A stretch of DNA of 64,000 nt. Origin: Undaria pinnatifida (Eukaryota > Sar > Phaeophyceae > Laminariales > Alariaceae). Below the pieces are notes generated by a model. That model saw nothing but the letters and a program-made list of their open reading frames with translations. It did no database searches and had not been told where the DNA came from. Of the stretch, positions 47,088 to 59,000 are shown piece by piece. The position numbers were made by a program, and so were the translations under genes. The stretch covers positions 22,738,573 to 22,802,572 of the forward strand of contig JABAKD010000016.1 of NCBI GenBank assembly GCA_012845835.1. The letters are read 5' to 3'. The number at the start of each line of letters is the position of its first letter. The first letter of the stretch is position 1.

Positions 47088-50000
47088 GTGAGCAGAAATG
47101 TCCAAATCGTCTCTTGTTTGCTGCATCATCGTAGACATTTGTAAAGGAAGATGAATGCTTTGTGGGAAGGTTCCCAATACCGGGTAAAATGAACAAAACG
47201 TTGCGTTCTTCGACTCTTTCGTGCAGAGAACGTTAAACATACGCATTGCGCAACAAAAACATCGATACCACAAAATTTGGATCGCCATGCTGACGGACGT
47301 AGCTTTTTTTTTTTTTTTCATCCTCCGGCGGATGAGGAAAAATAAAGCTTTAGTTCACCACACTTCCACGCATTTTCATACGCGTCGTGTGTCGAAGCCT
47401 TTTCGCGGTAGTTCGAGGTGTGTACGGACCAACCGATGCTCCGAACGGAGGAGCGACGATAAAATGTTTTATCCAGATGCGCACAAGGTATCATTTTTTG
47501 ACTGACTCAATTTTCCCCACACATTCACGTGGGTGGGTGCCTGTCTTTCTTCCCCTGATCCAGGTCTCAACACGTGTCTTACATCGTGCACGCCCAGAAC
47601 ACGAGTGTGAGTAAGAGCGTTCCATACGTCTTCCCCGGGAAATTTTGGGCAAATTACATGCAATTCTAGCGCCATGATACCATTTCTGTAAATAACCTAC
47701 CCGTATTGTCTCGGAGGAGGGGCTCTTGGCAGAACCGTAGGCAGCTCTTTAGATATGAATGTACGGTGTAGGCTCGGCTGTTCTGTTGGTGAGATTTTAC
47801 AGCGGACACTGTGCTGTAGCTTCAGGTATGTACATCTTACCGGAGCTGTGCATACAAGGAAAATGTGCTGGGACTCCCACGGGCGCAGCGTCGACGCGTA
47901 CCGAGGATTACTCCGGGGGGGAGTTCTTCTCGTTTCAATATCTAGCAGCATTTGAATGCCCTCCCGTGCGAACTCTACAGCACGAATACTACGGTATTCC
48001 CAGCTCTGCGAATACGCAACGTAGAGGTCTATTCCACCCTCGTCGACAATCAATGTTTTCCTCTTCGTTGCGTCACATCACAGGTCATTCAACGGCTGCG
48101 GGCTTACAGACGGTGACTTGTCCGACCTCAGCACGTGTTTCGACGATATTGGACGAAGCGGCATCACTGTTATGTATATTTCCATATTGTCTGAAGACGG
48201 GAAAGAAAATCGTGTCGTAGTAGCTGTGACTTGACGCTTTCGCGTCGAAGACAACGCCAACCAACACTGTTAGCTTTGCGATGCCAGTAAGACTGTCCAT
48301 AAACGTGTAACTGAACATCGTGCTAAGAATTGGAGGCGGCGGGTGGCACAGCCAACCAACACTGTAAGCTATGCGATGCCAGTATGACTGTCCAAACACG
48401 AACTGAACATAGTGCTGAGAACTGGAGGCGGCGGGTGGCACAATAGGGGCCGATGACACTTTTCTGAGGATGCCTACATCACGATTTCCATACCGAACTG
48501 GTGAGGTCCATTTTGAAACCCAACCTAAACAGTGTGAAAAAATATTGAAACTTTCACCCTAATGAACAATCCAAGCTGCAGGTCCTCAGCGAATGGAGAC
48601 GTAACCCTCTCGCATCATGCGCCTAGGATTATTGTGTTTAAATATTGAAACTGCGGGTTAACGTTCTCCTAGCTGTTTCCTTTTTTGACGACCGTTGGTG
48701 TGCACCTAAGCGTGACTCACCTGCATACTGTTGAGAGAGTAATGGAACAGAGGTTTATCACGTCTTGCGTCTGGCCAACCTCCGCTGCCATTGTGGGTAC
48801 AAAACATGGGTCAACAGCGGCGCAGCAGTATATCGATACTTGGTGTTCGTAATATCTATATCCCTTATTTCAGCGTGGGAAAGATAGTTTGGTCTCAAGT
48901 CTGGGTGTAGCGTAATCTTAGCGCAGCTGTGGGATCTCCCACTATTTTTCCTTGTGAATCATAGTAAACGGAAAGCCAACAGCAACAACAAGGGCCGGTG
49001 GTGGCATCCGACATCGAATTTGGCATGAATTTTGACGCGCGAAAGCCTCCAGAGTGCTCGCGATATGAATCAGATAAAAGTGCGACCTGGAGTCGCCGAA
49101 GAGGTTCGGTTCCGCAAATGTGCCTGTTATTGCTTATTCGCCTAGCCACATTTACAGACGACAACGTCGTCCAACGACTTCACGTGTTTACATGTCGCGG
49201 GCGATTCTGCGCCTAACGTGATTAATGCCATTCTGTAGACAACTAAATAGCAAAAACTCTTGCAACGATACCTGGCGACACGTTCGGATCTGTGGGCGCC
49301 CTGAGGATTTTGTGAGTCTCGCTTCTGGTCCCCCGATTCTCACCTCATTTCACTGTCGCCGGTAAATCTTGGTTTTAAATCCATGCGGGACGAGACCGCT
49401 TCTCGGCCGAATGACTGCATTGCCCCCGATCTCATGTTTTTATCATTGCACTACTGCTTGGCGGGCAATGTTGTTGCTGTTTTCGTTGTATCTGTTGTTA
49501 TTGTTCCAATAGTCAACAACGTTTTGCCTCTACGAAGTACCTCTGAGGTTGTGCTTATCGCGCATACTCACATAGAGCGGGAATTCCGTGATCACTTGCG
49601 TTTAAGCGGCGTTTTGTGTACTAGATGCTGAGTCCATTGCAACCAAATGTGAGATGAATTCTCAACCGGTGTTTCGGCATCTAGAAGACACTCGGTCAGA
49701 GATACGGCTGCAAAAAAGGTTTTCGGCGCTGTTCAAACACCCCCCAACACATGTTCAAAATCAAGAGCTATGTTACACGCACCCTCGCCAACTCAAAGGT
49801 AACATGTACAGCACTACCGCAGCTCTGGCAGGGGCGGGTGTAGTCAGTTTGTGCATGGCCGCAGGCATATGACTAAAACTCCTCGCATCCCTAACGTGAA
49901 GGGACGGAGCACGTCGCGTGTTTACCAACAAGACGGACATTGCTTGCACCAAGCGCAAAGCTCCGTGAGACGTTCGTCCAGTGGCACATAGGGTGCACTG

Positions 50001-53000
50001 CATCCTTCCTATAACTTCTTGTAGAACGGACTTCGAGACTTCATACCTACTTTCTTTCTTGTGGATGACAGCGCTCTTGAGGTATTGTTTTTCGTGTTGT
50101 GGCCACACCAGAGACAGCAATGGGTACAACCAAAACACGTTACAGGTGTAAAAAACAAAATCGTGGTCAGCATCACTACGACCACAACGGGGACGCCTAG
50201 CACCCGGATATCACCAACGGTATAGGCCAGTCAGCGTCAACAAATGGACGGCATCGGAAGATTTCGACGGCGGCAGGTTTCAGTGCATCGCCAACGCTAA
50301 ACCTGCCGGACTTTCGCTTCAATATCACTCTGAACCCCCCGACTTCCCCCCCCACTTGAAAATATTCTTCGACAGGAAGCTGCTACACGAAGGGAGCACC
50401 TCCCAACCCGCCTCGATGACAGATCCCAATTGCTAACCCGAATACCGAAGGTTCCGTGCTCAACTGGGTATTGCTCTCCAACACAGCTGTCAACTGGTAT
50501 TCCGCTCAAACACGCGACATTCCGCACCAAATCAAACACAACGCACAGGGTTAGGTTGTGTAGAGCATGGATAATAAAAAAGCCTACTTATAGAAGTCCA
50601 TTGACCGTGTTACAGCGAAACCGCCCTGGAAAATCAATGTCACTACATCACGCTCGGTGTGGCTGATCTGTCCTATGGTAGTGACCGCTCCTACGTCAGC
50701 CCTAATTTTTTTTTATGTTTAGCATTTGATCATTACCTACCCAAATATGGAAACTACTGCTCGCACAACAAACACGGGACATGGATGATCGGCGTACCAC
50801 TAACCCACGTTAATAAACTGTCACCGACGACACCACAAGACCTGTTTGTGAGTGATGACCCGGCTATATTTTGACCCTCCCGCCGCCACGGCTTCCGTCA
50901 CGTACATAAGGTGTCTTTATGATAACAACCTGGAAACGCTTCCATCGAACATCTTCGCGGATCTGGGAGCTGTAACCCATCTGTGAGTATAACGAGAAGC
51001 TACCTTCGAACTTTGGTACACGCTCTCACCACTTTTACTTAGTCGTTTCCAAGGCACGAAATAAACGACACCTTACACAGACAGACCGTGGTTGAACCAC
51101 GCATTGTTCTCTGGAGTAGTTTAGTCTAAACGGTCGGTCATTTCAACTGCATAGAAAACACGGAGAAACGCCGCGCCTTGTCGATTACTCTAAGAGGTTA
51201 GAACAAGGTTCACGAAATGTTGTACCAACAGGTCTTGAAAGGTTGAGGTGGCACTTCAGTTCTACGACGACATGAACTTTTAGTGCGAACAAGGCTAAAA
51301 CGGCCGGGCGTTTGCTTCCGATACCAGTGTGAACCCCGCGACTTCCCCCCCACTTTGAAATCCTCTTTGACAGGAAGCTGCTACACGAAGGGAATACCCC
51401 CCCTACCCGTCTCAATGATAGATCTCAAATGCTAACCCGAAAACCGAAGGTTCCGTGCCCATGGGCGTTGCTTTCCAACGCATCTGTCAACAGGTAGTCC
51501 ACTCAAACGCGCGACAGTCCGCACAAGATAAAACATAACGCACGGGGTTGGGTTGGGTGGAGCATGTTTTTTTTTACAAGCCCACTTGTGTTAGTCCATC
51601 AACTGTGTAACAATGAAAACGCCCTGCAAAGCCGATGTCACTACTCAATGCTGGGTGGCCGACCTGTCCTATGGTAGTAACCGCTGCTGCATCCGCTCTT
51701 TGTTAAATATTTTTAGTGTTCTACCATCACCTACCCAAACGAATAAACTGCAGCTCGCACAAACACGTGACACGCATGTCCGGCGTACCTCTAACCCACG
51801 TCAATGAACTGTCAATAACGATACCATAATACATGTTCACGATGGTTGACCCGGTTACATTTTACTCTCCCGCCGCCACGGCTTCCGTCCCGTACACAAG
51901 GTACCTTGATCGGAACAACCTGGAAACCCTTCCATCGAACATTTTCGCCGATCTGGGAGCTCTAACCGATCTGTGAGTATAACGAGGAGTTACCCTTGAA
52001 AATTGATACACGCTCTCTTCCCTTCTACTCTACCGTTTCCAAGGCACTAAAAAAACGGCAAATTACACAGATAGACCGTGGTTGAACCACGCGTTGTTCT
52101 TTGGGGTAGTTCGGTCTAAACGGTGGTTAATTTCAACTGCAAAGAAAACACGGAGAAACCCTGCGCCTTGTCGATTACTCTAAGAGGTTAAAGCACGGTT
52201 CCCGAAAATTTGAGCTAACTGGCTTTGAAAGGTTAAGGTGGCACCTCAGTACTACGACGGCATCAATTTATACTGCACCATGTCCAAATCTGTCAGGCGT
52301 TTTCTTCTAGGACCAGTGTGAACCCCACGTATTTCCCATCACTTGAAATTTCTCCCTGACAGTAAGCTGTCACACGAAGGGAATACCCTGCGCACCCGTC
52401 TCAAAGACAGATCTCAAATGCTAACCCGAAAACCGAAGGTTCCGTGGCCATGGGCGTTGCTGTCCAACACTGCTGTCAACAGGGAGTCCACTCAAACGCG
52501 CGACAGTCCGCACGAGATTAAGCACAACGCACAGGGTTAGGTTATGTGGAGCTTGTTTTTTTTTTTTACGCGAACTTGTGCTAGGCCATCAACCGTGTAA
52601 CAGTGAAAACGCCCTGCAAAGTCAATATCACTACGTAATGCTCGTTGGCCGATCTGTCCTATGGTAGTGACCGCTGCTGCATCCGCCCCTTGTTCGATAT
52701 GTTTAGTATTCGATCATCATCTACCCAAATGTGGAAACTACTGCACGCACAAACACGCGACATGGATGTTCGGCGTACCACTAACCCACTAACCCACGTT
52801 AATGAACTGTCACCGACGACAAAATAATACTTGTCTACGATTGTTGATCCGGTTACATTTTGACCCTCCCGTCGCCACGGCTTCCGTCACGTACATAAGG
52901 TACATTGCCAGAAACCACCTGGCCACCCTTCCGTCGAACGTCTTCGCCGGCCTGGGAGCTCTGACCAGTCTGTGAGTACAACGAGAAGCTACCCTTGAAA

Positions 53001-56000
53001 ATGGTGCACGCTCTCTCCATTTCTACTCTACTGTTTCAAAGTCGCGTAATGACGGGCACTTTACACAAACAGTCCGTGGTTGAACTACACCTCGGCCTCT
53101 GAAGCAGTTCAGGCTGAACCGTCGATGATTTTGAACGACGACCAAGACGGAGAAACCCCGAGCCTTATCAATTATTGTCATTGGGTTAGAGCAGGGTTCA
53201 CGATTTTCTTCACCAAGATGCTTTGAAAGGTTGAGGTGGCATTTTCGTACTACGACGGCATCAGCTTGAAGTGCACCAAGGCCCAAACCGCCGGGAGTTT
53301 GCTTCCAGTACCAGCGTGAACCCCGCGACTTCGCCCCCACTTGAAACTTCTCTCTGACAGAAAGCTACTACACGAAAGGAATATCCCCCCACCTGCCTCG
53401 ATGACATATTCCAAGTGCTACCCCGAATACGGAAGGTTCCGTGTCCATGGGCGTTGCTGTCCAACACATCTGTTAACAGGCTGTCCGCTCACACACCAGA
53501 AGGTCCGCACGGAATCAAACACAACGCACAAGTGTGTAGCATAGATCTCAATACAAGCTCACTTGTGTTAGCTATTCAAACGTGTAACAGCGACAACGCG
53601 GTGCAAAGTCAATGTTACTACATATTGCTCGGGGGAGGACCTGTCCTATTGTAGTGACCGCTCCTACTTCAGCCCTAAATTATATATGTTTAGCATTCGA
53701 ACATCACCCACCAAAAAAAAATGTGAAAACTACTGCTCGCACGAAAAGCACGGGACTTCAAAGTTCGGCGTGCCACTAACCCACGTCAATGAACTGTCAC
53801 CGACGACACCATGATAACCGCCAAACGATTGTTGACCCGGCTACATTTCAACCCTCGCGGCGCCACGGCTTCCGTCACGTACCTAAGGTCCCTTAGCAGA
53901 AACAACCTGGCAACTCTTCCATCGGACATCTTCGCTGATCTGGGAGCTGTGACCCGACTGTGAGTATAACGAAAAGCTACCCTTGAAAGTTGATACACGC
54001 TCTCTTTACCTCTACTTTGACGTTTTCAAGGCGCGACATGACTTTCACCTGACACAGACAGACCGTGGTTGAACCACACGTTGGCCACTGGAGCCGGTTA
54101 GGCTGAAACGTCGATGACTCTAACCAGAGAGAAAAGACGGAGAAACCCGGCGCCTTGCCGATTACTCCAAGAGTTTAGAGCATGCTTCACAAAGCTACAT
54201 ACCAGTAGGTTTCGAAAGGCTGAGGTGGCACTTCAATACTACGACGGCGGCAGCATATAGTGCAACGCCAACGCCAAAACCTGTTTGCCTCATCTTCCGA
54301 AACCAGTTTGAACACCCTGCCTTCCCCCCCATTCAGAAATTCTCCCTGACAGGTAGCTTCTACACGAACGAAACGTCACCCCACCTGCCTCGATGGCAGA
54401 TCCCAAATGATAACCCGAATAAAGAAGGTTGCGCGCTCATGGGCGTTACTGTCCAAACACACCTGTCACTAGGCAGTCCACTCAAACACGCGACAATCAG
54501 CACCGAATCGAGCACAAAACGCAGAAGTGCGGAGCGTGGACTTCAATATAAGCCCACTTGTGTTGGTCCGAAACCCGGTAACAGCGAAAACGCCCCGCAA
54601 AGTCAATGTCACCACATAAGTCATGGTGGCCGATCTGTCCTATGGTAGTGACCGCTCTTACTTCAGCCTTTTACTTCTTTTGTTGAGCAATCGATCGTCA
54701 CTTACCAGAATGTGGGAACTAATGCTCGCACGACAAACACGGGACATGGATGTTTGTCGAACCACTAACCAACGTTAATGAACTGCCACCGACGACACCA
54801 TAGTACTTGTTCACGATTGTTGACCCGGTTACATTTTTACCCTCCCGCCGCCACGGCTTCCGTCACGTACATAAGGTATCTTTATGAAAACAACCTGGCA
54901 ACCCTTCCATCGAAGATTTTCGCGGATCTGGGAGCTCTGAACCGTCTGTGAGTATAACGAGACGCTACCCTTTAAAGTTGGTACACGTTCTCTTTCCTTC
55001 TACTCTTATCATTTCCAAGGCACGAAAAGGCCGGCACATTACAGAAACAGACCGTGGTTGGCCCACACGTCGGCCTCAGGAGTAGTTGGGGCTGAACGGT
55101 CGATGATTCTAACCGGAGAGAGTTTACGGAGAAACCCGGCGCCTTGTCGATTACTCCGAGAGGTTAGAGCAGGGTTCCCGAAACTGTAGGCTATACTAGT
55201 AGGTTTTGAATAAGTGAGGTAGCACTGCCGTACCAACTAACACTTGATGACATAGAGGAGATAATAAAAGCTACTAAATATATATATATCCATGCGTGGG
55301 AGGTGCGCAATATGACGGAAGGTGACCGTGTCATGTCACCCAAAACGGTTTGTATTGGTTCCTTCATTACCCACCGTTCGCCGGGTTTGGCCTGTATGTA
55401 CAGCTTCGCGATGGAATCGTTGCTTATGCTACGCTGTCGAACGATCGAAAGAGTTTCATCCGAGGGTACCGAGTGCTAGCATCAACGAGACAACTAATTG
55501 GAGGCAACATCGTGTTCGGTTTGGCGGAGTGGTACGACTGCACTCCGTCGTGCGGCAGGATTTGCCTTCTTCTTGTTTATTGTGCTAGAGAATGTGTATC
55601 CGTAAAAGGCACCCCTTAACGACCAAGCATGAAACACTTACCGAACCCGAATGCAACACTTTGCTTTGCCATCTTGGTACGTGAAGAATCCCGCACAGAT
55701 ATCTGTATCCCTGCTGTATGATGTCTACGGTTTTGCGATGCCGCCGTGAAACTATGTCAGGTTCTTGGAAGATAACCAAATTGCCAGCCTGCCAGTGGAC
55801 GTCCTCATTGGCATATCGTCTGTGGATAGAGTGTGAGTGCCGCGGATACCACCCTGACCATATATACCTGTCGAAACTATAAGAATAATGGTCAACGAAA
55901 AATTTGAGCAACACTTGTTAGATGCTCTGCCGTTCGAGGTCAAAGGGCCTTCACGTTGGGATTTAGTACATATACGGATTTGACGCGTCCTACGACAGAG

Positions 56001-59000
56001 GTAGCACTTTACGTCTGAAATGATTCCTGAATGGTTGTGCTTCTTGTCGTAAAATCGTCGGAAACAGGTCGCGTTTCAGCCTGATGGTCGTGGTGTACCT
56101 AGGCTATGGGACTTTTCATCCGGTAGCAGGTGTAATTTTCTCTAAATGAATATGTGTTATGTTGATGTCTTATGCGCACAGTTTTTTTTCGGACCTCAGA
56201 AAGCAAGCGGGTCCGCTCTGTCGTAGCACGCGTCGTTTGCACTACAACTGGTCAAAGGGAATTGTTAGATGCATCTATAGTCCATGGGCATATATACCCT
56301 GGGATGCATGGCCGGGTGCGCCGTGTCTGTAAGGGACATCGGGAGTACATGGTGTTCATCGATTGCAAGCACACCATGCAGGTGTAGGCAGTGCAAAACG
56401 ATCGGTGTTCGACATACCACACCCCTTCACTCTTATATGCAGTTCGAAAACACTTTCCTTGAAATATCAACGATGCACGAAACGCCTACACTACGGTGAT
56501 CCGTTTCGATTAGTGGCCGCCTGCTAAAGTAGGCCATAATAAAGCGGTTGTCACTCGTATGAGCAGTTGCGAATATCCGCTGGTATAATTGCCGGTCGGA
56601 TATGTCACTGCGTGACGTATACTATCTCGATGGTTCCCTCTATGGCATGAATAGGCGTCATTTCAAACCACATTTTGGTGGAATGTGTACGTTACGATGG
56701 GCGTAGAAAATGTACTGTTCGCACAACAAACACAGGACATGGTACCACAAACCCACGTCAATGAACTGTCACCGACGACACCATAATACTTGTTTACGAT
56801 TGTTGACTCGGTTACACTTTTACCCTTCGTGCCGCCACGGCTTCCGCCACGTACGTAAGGTACCTTTATGAAAACAACCTGGAAACCCTTCCATCGAACG
56901 TCTTCGCTGATTCGGGAGCTCTGACCCAACTGTGAGTATAACGAGAATCTACGCTTGAAAGTTGGTACACGCTCTCTCCACTTCTACTCTACTGTTGCCA
57001 AGGCGCGAAATGACCGGCACATTACTCAGACCGACCGTGGTCCAACCACGCGTTGTTGTCTGGAGTAGTTCATGCTGGATGGTCGATGATTCCAACTGGA
57101 GAATGTAGATTTTTAAAGGTTGATTTGGTACTGCAGTACCAAGTAACAATTGTTGACACGGAGGAAAAATCGAATTCGACAACAAAGAAAAACCATGCGT
57201 GAGGTGAGCAGTATGACGACGGGTGACCGCGTCATGTCACCGAAAATAATTTGCTTTGTTTTCTGCGATGCCCACCGTTTGCCGGGTGCCTGTATCAGAT
57301 GCGGGATAGCATCCTTGCTGGTGCCACGCTGTCGAACGCCCCGAAACAGTTTCAGCTGAGGGTACCAGGTGCTAGCATCAACGAGACGGCTAATTAGAGC
57401 CTAGACAGTCTCCAGCTTGGCGGAGTGGTACGACTGCACTCCGTCGTGCGGCGAGGACTACCTTCTTGTTTATTGTGCTAGAGAAGGGTATCCGTCAAAT
57501 GGACGAGACAAAGCATGAAACACCTACCGAACACTGAAGCAACATTTTGCATTTCCATCTTAGCACCTAGAGAATCCCGCACCTATATCTGTACCCCTGC
57601 TATATAAAATAATACTTGATTACGATTGTTAACCCGGTCACATCTTTACCGTCCCGCTGCTATGGCTTTCGCCACGTACGTAAGGTACCTTAATGGAAAC
57701 AACCTGGTGACCCTTCCATCGAACGTTTTTGCCGATCTGGGAGCTCTGACCCATCTGTGAGTATAACAAGAAGCTGTCCTTGAAAGTTGGTACACGCTCT
57801 CTTTGCCTTCACTATACCGTTGCGAAGGCGCGAAATGACGGGCGCATGACACTGGCAGACCGTGGTTGAACCACGCGTTGTTGTCTGGAGTTGTTCAGGC
57901 TGGACGGTCGATGATTCTAAGTGGAGAAAAAAGACTGAGAAACCAGGCGCCTTTTCGATTACTCTAAGAGGTTAGAGCAAGGTTCACGAACATTTCGAAA
58001 ATGTTGATTTTGAAAGGTTAAGGTGGTACTGCAGTACCGAGTAACGCTCGCTGACATACGTATAGAAAAAACAAATTTGACAATGAAAAATAAAAAAAAA
58101 TGCGTGGGAGGTGTGCAGTATGACGACGGGTGACCGCGTCATGTCACCCGAAATACTTCGCTTTGGTTTCTGCGATGCCCACCGTCTGCCGGTTGTGGCC
58201 TGTACACAGCTTCGGGATAGCATCCTTGCTGCTGCCACGCTGTCGAATGCCCCGAAACAGTTTCGGCCGAGGATACCGGGTGCTAGCATCAACGAGACGG
58301 CTAATTTGAGCCTGAATCGTCTCCAGTTTGGCGGAGTGGTGACTGCACTCAGTCGTGTGGCAGGGTATACCTTCTACTTGTTCATTGTGCTGGAGAATGG
58401 GTATCGGTAAAAAGGCATGCTTCAACGACTAAGCATGAAACACTCAATGAACACGAATGCAACATCTTGCATTGCCATCTTAGTACCTAGAGATTCCGCA
58501 CAGATATCGGTACCCCTGCGATATGAAACCAACTTTTTTCCGATGCCGCCGTGAAACTATGTCAGGTATTTAGAAGATAACGAAATTTCCAGCCTGCCCG
58601 TGGACGTCTTCACCGGCTTATCATCTGTGCAGGAAGTGTAAGTGCCGCAGATACCACCCCGACTCTATATACTAGTCTAAAACAAAAAAATGATCATCTC
58701 CATATTTTTTATGCAATATGCGGGAGATGCGTTGCCGTTCGAGGTCAAGCGCCCCTCACGTTGGGTTTTAGTACATATACGGATTTGACGCGTTTTACGA
58801 CAGAGGTAGTACTTTTCGTCGGAAATCGGGCCTGCATATTTGCGCTCCTAATATCAAAATCGTCGGAAACAGGTCGCGTTTTTGCCTGACGGTCGTGGTG
58901 TACCTAGGCTATAGGATTTTTCATCCGGGAGCAGGCGTAATTTTCCTTAAATCAATATGTTTTTAGGTAAGAGCGGTCTTACGCGCACAGTTTTGTTGGA

